Assembly (NCBI GenBank): GCA_029253085.1
Contig: JAQXAF010000020.1
Location: forward strand, 1 to 36,583
Direction: 5' to 3'
DNA from: Luminiphilus sp.
GTDB taxonomy: Bacteria; Pseudomonadota; Gammaproteobacteria; Pseudomonadales; Halieaceae
DNA: 36,583 nucleotides
Program-made: the position numbers and the translations under genes
Shown: positions 9,202 to 19,545 of the stretch, piece by piece
Layout: each line of letters starts with the position of its first letter
How positions within the stretch are numbered: the first letter of the stretch is position 1
The notes under the pieces: generated by a model
Databases searched by the model: none
What the model was told of the DNA's origin: nothing
Seen by the model: the letters and a program-made list of their open reading frames with translations, nothing else

Positions 9202-9727
9202 ACTATTTCTGCCACTCGCGGCTTTCGTCTTGCTCAGCTTGCTGTTGTTTAAAGGGTTGTCCTTAGACCCGACGTCTTTGCCGTCTGCCTTAGTCGGCAA
9301 ACCCTTGCCTGACTTTGAGCTGGAAGAACTGCATTCCGGTGAAATTTTGTCCCGGCAGCGCATCATTGGTGAGCCGATGCTCGTTAATATTTGGGCGACC
9401 TGGTGTTATTCCTGCCGAGTGGAGCACCCCTATTTGTTGGAGTTGGCCGCGCAGGGTGTACAAATAATCGGGCTCAACTACAAGGACGATAGCGTCAAAG
9501 CCGTCGGCTGGCTGAAGGATCTAGGGGATCCCTATGCGCTTACGTTGGCAGATTCAGAGGGTAGGCTTGGATTGGATATGGGCGTTTACGGTGCACCTGA
9601 AACCTATGTAGTCGACGCTCAAGGCGTCGTCCAATACCGTCACGTGGGGGTTGTGGATGCGCAGGTTTGGCAGTCGCTGTTGGTGGCGTGGTTTCCAGAG
9701 TTTCGGCGTGAGGGCGTGTCACAGTGA
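9188..9727 (+). CDS. ccmG: Thiol:disulfide interchange protein CcmG/DsbE
   Basis: Membrane-tethered periplasmic thioredoxin that reduces cysteines during cytochrome c maturation. The 179-residue product has an N-terminal anchor (about residues 5-22) and the thioredoxin active site WATWCYSC (C73, C76). It also has the specificity loop GAPETYVVD with a probable cis-proline P137, and the GLNYKD block typical of CcmG. It starts inside the last 14 nt of ccmF and ends overlapping ccmH (GTGA). It could also be named dsbE. Confidence 0.96.
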   Translation: MPRLKLFLPLAAFVLLSLLLFKGLSLDPTSLPSALVGKPLPDFELEELHSGEILSRQRIIGEPMLVNIWATWCYSCRVEHPYLLELAAQGVQIIGLNYKDDSVKAVGWLKDLGDPYALTLADSEGRLGLDMGVYGAPETYVVDAQGVVQYRHVGVVDAQVWQSLLVAWFPEFRREGVSQ

Positions 9728-10221
9728 GGTATTGCCGGTGTGCGATTCGTTGGTTGTCGATGATTGCTCTCTGCACGATGGTGATGACAGCCCAAGCTGT
9801 GATTGAGACTTATGAATTCTCGGATGCAAATTTAGAACGCCGCTACCATCGTCTCAGTGATGAGCTGCGCTGTCCAAAATGCCAAAATCAAACCATTGCA
9901 GACTCCAATGCACCCATTGCCAAAGATCTCAGATTTCTTTTGCACGAACAGTTGGAGTCTGGGGCCAGTGACGATGACATATTGAGCTTCATGGTTGCGC
10001 GCTACGGAGAGTTCGTCCGTTACCGTCCAGGTTTGGATAGCAATACGGCACTGTTGTGGTACGGCCCGTTGCTGCTGACCTTGGTTGCCCTGTTGGCCCT
10101 CGCCATGCACCTGCGAGGCAGGCAGAGTGCGGTTTCGCCGGTAGAGCCGACAGAGAAAGAGCGTGAAGCCCTTCGTGCTCGTTTGGGCGAAAGTAACGGC
10201 GGACAGGATTCACAGTTATGA
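9724..10221 (+). CDS. ccmH: Cytochrome c-type biogenesis protein CcmH (CycL-type)
   Basis: Periplasm-facing subunit of the heme lyase complex that handles apocytochrome thiols. The 165-residue product has a signal peptide likely cut after A25 (TAQA), the redox motif LRCPKCQNQ (C50, C53) and one C-terminal membrane helix (about 109-129). Here it is a separate gene, not fused to a TPR domain as in E. coli CcmH. The start is the GTG at 9724, overlapping the ccmG stop by 4 nt with GAGG about 10 nt upstream. An ATG at 9760 would remove the basic end of the signal peptide. Confidence 0.94.
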   Translation: MRYCRCAIRWLSMIALCTMVMTAQAVIETYEFSDANLERRYHRLSDELRCPKCQNQTIADSNAPIAKDLRFLLHEQLESGASDDDILSFMVARYGEFVRYRPGLDSNTALLWYGPLLLTLVALLALAMHLRGRQSAVSPVEPTEKEREALRARLGESNGGQDSQL

Positions 10222-11429
10222 CGTACTTTTATGCCGCTGCAGCAGCACTGACATTACTCGCTTTGGGGCTACTTTTAATACCCCGGTGGCAGCAGCGTCG
10301 TTGGCAGGGTGAATCAAATTTAGACTGGCTCGCGTTGCGCCAGGTTGAATTACAAAATGACGCCGCTGACGACCGACAGGCACTGAGCCGTGACGCTGAG
10401 CTACGTATTTTGGATGAGTCACCCGGCGCAGAGGCCGAGCGGGTTCTTGTGGGTGCGGGCACCGTTGCAGGGCGCTGGCGTGGAGCTCTGTTGCTAACAA
10501 CGGTTGTAGTGATTGCTCCGGTGGTGCTTTATCTGAAGCTTGGCGCTATTGAGGATGTGCGGATCACAGCAGCATTAGAGACCATGCAGGAATCAACCCC
10601 GGCGGAAGTACAGGCGCTGCTGGCAGACATCGAAGTTCGTTCTAGCGCAAAGCCCGGCAACGTCGAGTACCTTTCGCTGCTAGGGGAGTACTACACTGCA
10701 CAAAATGAGCACGGCCAGGCCTTGGCAATATACGAGCAGTTACTGCTGCAATTTCCTGAGAGCGCTGAGCTGCTTGCTCGAGCTGCTCAGGCTGAGTACC
10801 TAAAAGGTGAGCGCCAGCTTTCCGAGCAAGCGCGCCGAAGGGCTGAGGCTGCACTGGCCATTAATCCTGAGCAACGCAGTGCCTTGGGCACTTTGGGCAT
10901 GGCGGCATTTGAGGCTCAGGAGTACAGCGATGCATTGCGGTACTGGGAACAGTTGTTGGCGGTTGAAGCGGTGGGTACCCCCGGTTATCAAATGCTCACC
11001 ACCATTATTGCTGAAGCTCGGATGCGTGGGGAGCTGCCTAGTTCTGTGGTATTAGCGCCACCGGTGGAGGGACTGCCAGAAGCCAACTCCGGTGTCGGTG
11101 TAACGGTGACAGTCACGATGCCCGACGGTGAAGCCGCCGAAGGGACGGTCTTTGTAGTGGCCCGTCCGAGTGGTGTGGCACAGCGCATGCCCACCGCAGC
11201 GGTCCGACGAAGTGCGAGTGAACTGCCATTTTCGGTTCGCCTCGACGACGCTTCGTCAATGGCCGGGCAAAAGGTATCGGCACTGAACCTTGTCGATATT
11301 GAGGTGCAACTCTCGGTTACGGGGCAGCCCGGTCGAGCCAACGCCAGCTGGCTGGCAACTGCCACCAACATTCAACCCAAAAAAGATGCCGAAATAACCC
11401 TAATTTTAGAGCCAATTGGACCGCAATGA
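10218..11429 (+). CDS. ccmI: Cytochrome c maturation TPR protein CcmI (CycH)
   Basis: Apocytochrome-binding chaperone of the heme lyase complex. The 403-residue product has a membrane helix at residues 4-21, a cytoplasmic loop with a leucine-rich stretch, and a second helix at about 88-107. TPR-like helices follow (about 147-250, for example YLSLLGEYY and SALGTLGMAAFEA), then a C-terminal beta-rich domain (about 285-403) with the VFVVARP block seen in CcmI proteins. It starts in an ATGA overlap with ccmH and closes the operon. No rho-independent terminator was seen after it; 111 nt later smc begins. Confidence 0.93.
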   Translation: MTYFYAAAAALTLLALGLLLIPRWQQRRWQGESNLDWLALRQVELQNDAADDRQALSRDAELRILDESPGAEAERVLVGAGTVAGRWRGALLLTTVVVIAPVVLYLKLGAIEDVRITAALETMQESTPAEVQALLADIEVRSSAKPGNVEYLSLLGEYYTAQNEHGQALAIYEQLLLQFPESAELLARAAQAEYLKGERQLSEQARRRAEAALAINPEQRSALGTLGMAAFEAQEYSDALRYWEQLLAVEAVGTPGYQMLTTIIAEARMRGELPSSVVLAPPVEGLPEANSGVGVTVTVTMPDGEAAEGTVFVVARPSGVAQRMPTAAVRRSASELPFSVRLDDASSMAGQKVSALNLVDIEVQLSVTGQPGRANASWLATATNIQPKKDAEITLILEPIGPQ

Positions 11430-11465
11430 TAAAATCGTGAACTGGTCCCAAGGCTAGATATAGTG

Positions 11466-11494
11466 TTGACAGCCCATAGGGTATACACTACATG
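11466..11494 (+). promoter_or_regulatory. Possible promoter for the smc operon
   Basis: A perfect -35 hexamer TTGACA lies at 11466-11471 between ccmI and smc. At 17 bp downstream the hexamer is TACATG (11489-11494), a weak -10. Better -10-like hexamers (TATACA at 11482, TACACT at 11484) are too close to the -35. The site is in the only intergenic gap between the two gene groups, which makes a promoter plausible, but the spacing does not settle the -10. Confidence 0.33.
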
Positions 11495-11540
11495 TTGTGT
11501 CGTCAGGGTTGCGGTCTGACGCTTCCCAATAGGTAGGTAA

Positions 11541-14500
11541 ATGCGTCTCAAATCCATCAAACTGGCTGGCTTTAAATCATTTGTTGACCCAACAACGGTC
11601 AATTTTCCAAGCAATATGTGCTCTGTTGTAGGGCCAAACGGCTGTGGTAAATCCAACATTATTGACGCCGTCCGATGGGTGTTGGGGGAAAGCTCCGCCA
11701 AGAACCTCCGCGGCGAGGCGATGACCGACGTCATTTTTAATGGGACAACCCATCGTCAGCCGGTAGGGCAAGCATCCATTGAGCTCATTTTTGATAATAC
11801 CTCCGGGAAGTTAGTAGGGGAGTACGCGGCCTATGCGGAAATTTCGGTCCGTCGGGTGGTGGGTCGTGAAGGCACCTCTGAGTACTGGCTCAATGGCGCC
11901 AAATGTCGTCGCCGAGATATTACAGACCTATTTTTAGGCACGGGTTTAGGTCCCAGAAGCTATGCCATTATTGAGCAGGGCATGATTTCACGGTTGATTG
12001 AATCCAAGCCAGAAGAACTGCGAATATTTATTGAAGAAGCGGCGGGGATCTCCAAGTACAAGGAGCGCCGCCGTGAAACTGAAAGCCGAATGCGTCGGAC
12101 CCTCGAAAATTTAGACCGTCTCGCTGATCTACGTGAAGAACTGGAGCGCAACCTCCAGCACTTGCTTCGCCAGTCTCAAGCGGCCGAAAAGTATGCTGAG
12201 TTCCGTGCTGAGGAACGTGAGCTGAAGGCCCAGTTTCTCGGCTTGCAGTGGAGAGAACATCAGGCAAACAACAGGGTAAGCCAGCAAGCTCTCACTGATC
12301 TCGATTTAAAGCAGGAGGCAGAGCGCGCTGAGTTTGAGCGCGTGGGAGCCAGCATTGAGGGCACTCGGGTTTCTCTGGCTGCAGCAACCGACGCCTTTAA
12401 CACGGTGCAAGCTGATTATTACTCTGTTGGCGGTGAGGTCACGCGGGTTGAGCAGGCACTGAAGTACGAGCAGGAGCGTCGGGCCACCATTGAATCTGAC
12501 TTACTGCAAACTCGTGAAGGTTTACAGGAGTCAAAAGGACATCTTAACGCCGACACTGAACGCCTAGGCGCCTGGCGTTCAGAACTCGAGTCACTGCGGC
12601 CTACGTTAGCCGAGCAGCGAAGTTCTGCAGATGCTGCGGCAGGGGTGTCTGCTGCTGCTGAACAGGCGATGACACAGTGGCAAAGCCGGTGGGACGAATT
12701 TAACCAAAGGGCGGCGGGCCCTAAGCAAGCCTCTGAGGTTCAGCAAAGCCGTATCGTTTATCTGGAGCAGGTGCTGCAAAGAATCCACGAGCGCGGCGGC
12801 AAGTTGCGTAAAGAACTTGAAGCGCTGGCCAGCGGAGATGTCGACCGAGACTTACCCGAGTTGGAGGCACAAATTCGATCTGGCGAGGAGGCGGTAAAAG
12901 CTCAGGAAGACGCGTTACTGCAACTCGATGTCGAGGTGTCCGCGCAGCGGGAAAATATTGAGCGCTTGAGGGATGAGCAAGATCAGGTGCGCGCTCGCGT
13001 GCAGCAGTTGAAGGGACAGGAAGCGTCACTTCAGGCCCTACAGGAGGCTGCCCTCGCAGAAGGCGATGTATCTGTAACACAGCAATGGCTCGCCGATCTC
13101 GGGTTCGACGACAGCGGCAACGTGTACGAAGCCCTCCAGGTGCAGGACCACTGGACAATGGCGGTGGAATGCGTGCTGGCGGCGAGACTGACGGGGGTCT
13201 GCACCGAAAGCTTCTCGCAAGTCCAAGCGGCCTTTGACACCGCCCCAGCTGGTGCAAGTATTCTAGCGGCAGGTGAAGTTGGTACGGGTGGCACCGGGAC
13301 ACTGGCTGAAAAAGTTGTGGGGCCTGCATCGGTTTTGGCTGTGCTTGCGGGTGTACACGTCGCAGAAGACCTTACGACCGCACGAGAGCGATTGGCTACG
13401 CTGGCGAATACCGCGTCTGTCATAACCCCTGAGGGCGATTGGTTAGGGCGCGGCTGGATGTCGAAACCGTCGAAAACCGATTCCAGCCAGGGAATCATAC
13501 TCCGCAAGGCTTCCCTCGACGGCGTGGCTGCTGAGATGTCAGACCTCGAGGCTTCGCTAGAAACGATTAATCAAACCCTTGCCCAGTTGCAAGAGTCTCG
13601 GCGAGCGAATGAAGACCAACGGAGAACCGGTGAAGCAACGCTGAAAAACCATGTTCAAGAACAGGCGGCGAAAGTCACTGAGCGTGGCGCAAGAGTTGCT
13701 GCAGTAGAGCAAACTCGGCAGCGGACTGAGCAGCTGCAGGCGGATTTAGCCGACTCAGGATCGCAGTTTGAGAGCGAGCAGACCTCCCTTGCCGCAGCGA
13801 GATCAGAGCTGCAAGTAGCCATTGAGCAAATGGCCCTTGACGGTGAGCAACGGTCTGCGTTGGGTCAAGAGCGGGATCAACTCAATAGGCAGCTGCAAGC
13901 TGCTCGTGAACAAGCTAGGGAAGCGCGTGATCATGCACATCGCACCGATGTGCGGGTGCAAAGCCTCGATAGTCAGGCTGAGACGGTAGCGAGTTCCATT
14001 GCACGCCTCGAGCAACAAGTAGAGCAATTGCAGAGCAGAGTTAGTGACCTGACGGAGCAGTTACCCGTGGGTGATAATCCTGATGCGGAATTGCAGTCTG
14101 AATTAGAGACTTTGCTGGCTCAACGTGTCGATGCTGAAACGGCGCTAACCGCTGCTCGGCAGCTTGTCTCTGACAACGATCACGCACTAAGAGAACAGGA
14201 AAAGCTGAAGCTTGCAGCGGAGCATCGGCTGCAGGCGATTTATTCTGAGCTTGAGTCAGGTCGGTTACAGCAGGCCGAAAGAAACGTCAGGATTGAGAAT
14301 CTCGAAGGGCTACTCCGTGAACTTGAAGTCAATCCACAGGCGGTCGTTGAAAGCCTGCCTGAGGGTGCTTCTGAACCCGAGTGGCAGGTTAAAGTAGAGC
14401 GTGTGGCTGCGCGTATAGCGCGTCTTGGGCCAATTAATTTGGCGGCAATCGACGAGTACGCCAAGGCGTCCGAACGTAAAACTTACCTCGATGCGCAAGA

Positions 14501-15038
14501 TGCCGATCTTCAGGAGGCGTTACAGACGTTAGAGGGCGCGATTCGCAAAATTGATAAAGAGACGCGTAGTCGCTTCAAAGAAACGTTCGAACAGATTAAT
14601 TCAGGGTTTGCGGAACTGTTTCCCCGGGTCTTTGGTGGTGGAACCGCGAATCTCGAAATGACGGGCGATGACCTGCTGGACACGGGAGTCGCTATCATGG
14701 CGAGGCCACCTGGGAAGAAAAACAGCACCATTCACCTGTTATCAGGTGGTGAAAAAGCGATGACTGCTATCGCCCTAGTATTTTCAATATTCCAACTCAA
14801 TCCAGCGCCATTTTGTATGCTGGACGAGGTTGATGCTCCGCTCGATGACGCCAATGTGGGGCGTTACGCGCGAATGGTTAAAGAGATGTCAGAGCGAGTT
14901 CAATTCATTTTTATCACGCATAACAAAATCACCATGGAAGCAGCGAATCATTTGATGGGTGTCACAATGCATGAACCTGGAGTTTCTCGTTTGGTCACCG
15001 TGGATATCGAGGAAGCGGCGCAGCTCGCAGCCAGTTAA
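11541..15038 (+). CDS. smc: Chromosome segregation protein SMC
   Basis: ATP-dependent chromosome-condensing protein, acting as a dimer with ScpA/ScpB on DNA. The 1165-residue product shows the N-terminal Walker A GPNGCGKS (31-38), long Glu/Gln/Arg-rich coiled coils either side of a hinge (about 515-640), and the C-terminal head with signature LSGGEK (about 1067-1072). Walker B CMLDEVDAPLDDAN follows, with D1095 and E1096. Length is normal for SMC. AGGTAGG lies just upstream of the ATG. scpA and scpB are not in the window. zipA follows after 21 nt, and the smc-zipA-ligA order is known in Pseudomonas. Its presence argues against an enterobacterial MukBEF lineage. Confidence 0.98.
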   Translation: MRLKSIKLAGFKSFVDPTTVNFPSNMCSVVGPNGCGKSNIIDAVRWVLGESSAKNLRGEAMTDVIFNGTTHRQPVGQASIELIFDNTSGKLVGEYAAYAEISVRRVVGREGTSEYWLNGAKCRRRDITDLFLGTGLGPRSYAIIEQGMISRLIESKPEELRIFIEEAAGISKYKERRRETESRMRRTLENLDRLADLREELERNLQHLLRQSQAAEKYAEFRAEERELKAQFLGLQWREHQANNRVSQQALTDLDLKQEAERAEFERVGASIEGTRVSLAAATDAFNTVQADYYSVGGEVTRVEQALKYEQERRATIESDLLQTREGLQESKGHLNADTERLGAWRSELESLRPTLAEQRSSADAAAGVSAAAEQAMTQWQSRWDEFNQRAAGPKQASEVQQSRIVYLEQVLQRIHERGGKLRKELEALASGDVDRDLPELEAQIRSGEEAVKAQEDALLQLDVEVSAQRENIERLRDEQDQVRARVQQLKGQEASLQALQEAALAEGDVSVTQQWLADLGFDDSGNVYEALQVQDHWTMAVECVLAARLTGVCTESFSQVQAAFDTAPAGASILAAGEVGTGGTGTLAEKVVGPASVLAVLAGVHVAEDLTTARERLATLANTASVITPEGDWLGRGWMSKPSKTDSSQGIILRKASLDGVAAEMSDLEASLETINQTLAQLQESRRANEDQRRTGEATLKNHVQEQAAKVTERGARVAAVEQTRQRTEQLQADLADSGSQFESEQTSLAAARSELQVAIEQMALDGEQRSALGQERDQLNRQLQAAREQAREARDHAHRTDVRVQSLDSQAETVASSIARLEQQVEQLQSRVSDLTEQLPVGDNPDAELQSELETLLAQRVDAETALTAARQLVSDNDHALREQEKLKLAAEHRLQAIYSELESGRLQQAERNVRIENLEGLLRELEVNPQAVVESLPEGASEPEWQVKVERVAARIARLGPINLAAIDEYAKASERKTYLDAQDADLQEALQTLEGAIRKIDKETRSRFKETFEQINSGFAELFPRVFGGGTANLEMTGDDLLDTGVAIMARPPGKKNSTIHLLSGGEKAMTAIALVFSIFQLNPAPFCMLDEVDAPLDDANVGRYARMVKEMSERVQFIFITHNKITMEAANHLMGVTMHEPGVSRLVTVDIEEAAQLAAS

Positions 15039-15059
15039 CGCCAGTAAAGGGGATAGGCG

Positions 15060-16106
15060 ATGGATCATATGATTCGGAACTGGATGATCATCATAGGCTT
15101 TTGCCTAATTATGGTGGTGTTGTTAGATGCGCTAAGACGGGTCTTTAAAGATCGTCGTGACGAAGTGCGTCTCAACGCAAAAATCTCCCGGCGTGATCTC
15201 GAGGATCTCGATGATGATTCCTTCAACCTGTTGACGGAGCTGCCTAACGGCGGCGCTCGTATTGTCAGTCGCGCTGATCTGCAGCCAGCGTCTGAAGTTC
15301 AGGAGGTGGCAATAGCAGAATCAGGTGTGGAGCCCTCAGCCTTGCCTGCTAAACCTCCCGTCGATGCGCCCCCAGAGGCCCTTGGCGCCTTGGCACAGGG
15401 CCCAGAGGCTGCGCTTGAGCCAGAATTGGAGCTCCCCTCATTTTCAGCCAGAGACGAGGATGAGCCAGTTGCGGTAGTCGCCGATGAGATGGCGTCGATG
15501 CAGGATGACGTTCCCGTAATTGCTACTGCTGTTGCTGATGATTCGGCGGCGCAGGCCGATGAGGCCGTGCCTCGAGAGGAGAATTCAGCGGTAGAGACGA
15601 TGGATTGGTTGGAAGACTTGGAAGTGCCTGAAGCCGAGCCAGAGCCTGAGGCACGGTTGCCACGTGACCTTGATCCCCATGTTTTTGTCTTAAACGTGAT
15701 GTCTCGCTCGGAACTGGGCTTCTCTGGTTCAGATATTTTGGGGGTGCTACTCGCCTGTGATTTACGATTCGGTGATATGGATTTCTTTCACCGACACGAG
15801 CATCGCGCTGGACGTGGCCCCATTCAATTTAGCGTTTGTAACATGCTTAAACCGGGTGTTTTTAATATTGATGATATGGGCTCTCTCCACACCCGGGGTC
15901 TGATGTTTTTCATTACCTTGCCAGGCCCTGAGGATATGCTGAAGGCCTTTGATTACATGCACGAAACTGCCAAAGCCGTTGCTAAAAATTTAGACGGCTA
16001 TTTGCTGGATGAAACTCGCAGCGGGGTGACTCGGCAAAGCATTGAACACATGCGCCAGCAAATCCGTGAATTAGAGCGCCGCATTGCCCTTCAAAAACGG
16101 CGCTGA
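15060..16106 (+). CDS. zipA: Cell division protein ZipA
   Basis: Inner-membrane protein that binds the C-terminal tail of FtsZ and tethers the Z ring. The 348-residue product has a single N-terminal membrane helix (about residues 8-23), then a basic stretch RRVFKDRRDE. A long low-complexity acidic/Ala-Pro linker (about 70-198, rich in E, A, P, D) leads to the conserved ZipA C-terminal domain (about 200-340), with LNVMSRSELGFSGSDIL, QFSVCNMLKPGVF and TLPGPEDMLKAF. GGGG upstream of the ATG serves as ribosome-binding site. ligA begins 6 nt after the stop. Confidence 0.95.
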   Translation: MDHMIRNWMIIIGFCLIMVVLLDALRRVFKDRRDEVRLNAKISRRDLEDLDDDSFNLLTELPNGGARIVSRADLQPASEVQEVAIAESGVEPSALPAKPPVDAPPEALGALAQGPEAALEPELELPSFSARDEDEPVAVVADEMASMQDDVPVIATAVADDSAAQADEAVPREENSAVETMDWLEDLEVPEAEPEPEARLPRDLDPHVFVLNVMSRSELGFSGSDILGVLLACDLRFGDMDFFHRHEHRAGRGPIQFSVCNMLKPGVFNIDDMGSLHTRGLMFFITLPGPEDMLKAFDYMHETAKAVAKNLDGYLLDETRSGVTRQSIEHMRQQIRELERRIALQKRR

Positions 16107-18133
<2,027 letters not shown>

Positions 18134-18134
<1 letters not shown>

Positions 18135-18751
18135 TGAAGTATCCCGCGATCAGAGTTTTTTTTGCGTTTTTGCTCACTGTCTTTGTTTCAGCCTGTGCCA
18201 CATCACCTCCCAGTGATGCCAGCAACGTCTGTGAGATTTTTCGGGAAAAGTCTGGCTGGTACAAGGATGCTAAAAAGGCTCGAGCGCGTTGGGACATTCC
18301 GATTTCAGTAATGATGGCGATCATGCATCAAGAATCCCGTTTTGTCGCCACGGCTAAACCGCCACGAAAAAAGATTTGGGGCATCATTCCCGGCCCAAGA
18401 CCTTCCGACGCCTATGGATATTCACAGGCTAAAGATGCGACCTGGGAGTGGTACGAGCGAAGTTCTGGAAGCTATGGAGCAGACCGCGATAATTTTGGTG
18501 ATGCGATTGATTTTATTGGTTGGTATAACGATATGAGTTACCGCCAGAATAGCATCGCTAAAGACGATACCTTCAGGCTTTACCTTGCTTATCATGAAGG
18601 GCATGGTGGCTTTAAGCGGAAGACCTATCGTGACAAGCAGTGGTTGATCGATGTAGCAAGAAAAGTGGATAGTCGGGCTAATACCTACAATACTCAGCTT
18701 AAAGGCTGCGTGAAGAGTCTTGAAGACGATAAGTGGTGGGACTTCTTCTGA
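18134..18751 (+). CDS. Lipoprotein with lytic-transglycosylase (SLT)-like domain
   Basis: The 205-residue product begins with a lipoprotein signal peptide whose lipobox is VSAC, giving a lipidated C21. A single domain follows with IMHQESRF, where E67 matches the catalytic glutamate of SLT-type lytic transglycosylases. AYGYSQAKDATWEWY is the usual G-x-x-Q block, and YLAYHEGHGGF recalls the Tyr-containing motif of the fold. It therefore probably cleaves peptidoglycan from a membrane anchor; activity is inferred. No LysM or other binding module is present. The ATG at 18134 overlaps the ligA stop; in-frame GTG codons at 18122 and 18131 are alternatives that would extend the signal peptide. Probably last gene of the smc-zipA-ligA unit. 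Confidence 0.82.
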
Positions 18752-18777
18752 ATATCATCGAGTTAAAAAAGCCTTGG

Positions 18778-18811
18778 TTGTAACATTGCGGTCACAAAGT
18801 TGCCGTGTAAT
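18778..18811 (+). promoter_or_regulatory. Candidate Pho box and -10 upstream of phoB
   Basis: Three 7-mers at exact 11-bp spacing resemble the PhoB half-site CTGTCAT: TTGTAAC (18778-18784), CGGTCAC (18789-18795) and TTGCCGT (18800-18806). Each is separated by 4 bp (attg, aaag). A TGTAAT hexamer (18806-18811, 5 of 6 to the -10 consensus) overlaps the last. The position, 28-60 nt before the phoB start, fits the known autoregulation of phoBR. Individual half-site matches are only 4-5 of 7, so this is an inference from spacing and place. Confidence 0.45.
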
Positions 18812-18838
18812 GCACTAAATGCTTTCTGGATATCAACG

Positions 18839-19540
18839 ATGACCACCCACAAAGTCCTGATTGTCGATGACGAACTGGCTATTCGAGATATGCTGCGAAT
18901 GGCCCTCGAAACTGCAGGGTATGAGTGCCTTGAGGCGGAGACTATAGACGCCGCGTATCATCAAATTATTGATGATCGTCCCGATATTATCTTGTTGGAT
19001 TGGATGTTGCCCGGCGGCAGCGGCATTGAGCTTTTGCGGCGCATAAAGCGCGCGGAGATGACTCAGGACTTGCCGGTTATTATGCTGACGGCAAAAGCTG
19101 CAGAGCACAATGTCATTCAAGGTCTCGACGTTGGTGCGGATGACTACATCACGAAACCCTTTGCGTTGAGAGAGTTGCTGGCAAGAATCAAGGCCTTACT
19201 TCGGCGCGCAAAAAGCTCGGATGACCGTAACCTATTAATCGTCAAGGATCTGACGATAGATGTTGATAGCCGCCGCGCATTTGTGGGCGAGGAACCGCTG
19301 CAGCTGGGCCCGACTGAGTTTAATTTACTGCTGTTTTTTATGTCACACCCAGAGCGAGCTTATACCCGTAGTCAGCTTCTGGATCGAGTCTGGGGCGCTA
19401 ATATTTATGTAGAGGAACGCACGGTTGATGTTCATATACGTCGACTCCGCGCGGCTTTAGACTCTGCTGAAGGCGACTACAGCCAGCTCATTCAAACGGT
19501 GCGAGGAACTGGGTATCGTTTTTCTGAGCAAGGCGTTTAG
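18839..19540 (+). CDS. phoB: Phosphate regulon response regulator PhoB
   Basis: OmpR/PhoB-class transcription factor responding to phosphate starvation. The 233-residue product has the receiver domain with D10-D11, phospho-acceptor D54 (LLDWMLPG), T84 and K106 (ITKPF). A winged-helix DNA-binding domain follows, with the block LGPTEFNLLLFFMSHPERAYTRSQLL and the C-terminal RRLRAAL and TVRGTGYRF motifs. The frame is open back to 18800, but the normal N-terminus MTTHKVLIVDD starts at the ATG at 18839. phoR follows after 5 nt. PhoB rather than another OmpR-family member is supported by the partner kinase and the PhoB-like DNA-binding domain sequence. Confidence 0.94.
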   Translation: MTTHKVLIVDDELAIRDMLRMALETAGYECLEAETIDAAYHQIIDDRPDIILLDWMLPGGSGIELLRRIKRAEMTQDLPVIMLTAKAAEHNVIQGLDVGADDYITKPFALRELLARIKALLRRAKSSDDRNLLIVKDLTIDVDSRRAFVGEEPLQLGPTEFNLLLFFMSHPERAYTRSQLLDRVWGANIYVEERTVDVHIRRLRAALDSAEGDYSQLIQTVRGTGYRFSEQGV

Positions 19541-19545
19541 GGCCG

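Noticed and set aside
12721-13329. 202-codon open frame on the minus strand inside smc
   Set aside because: Antisense to the SMC coiled coil and hinge; its Pro/Arg/Ser-rich composition is typical of a shadow frame.
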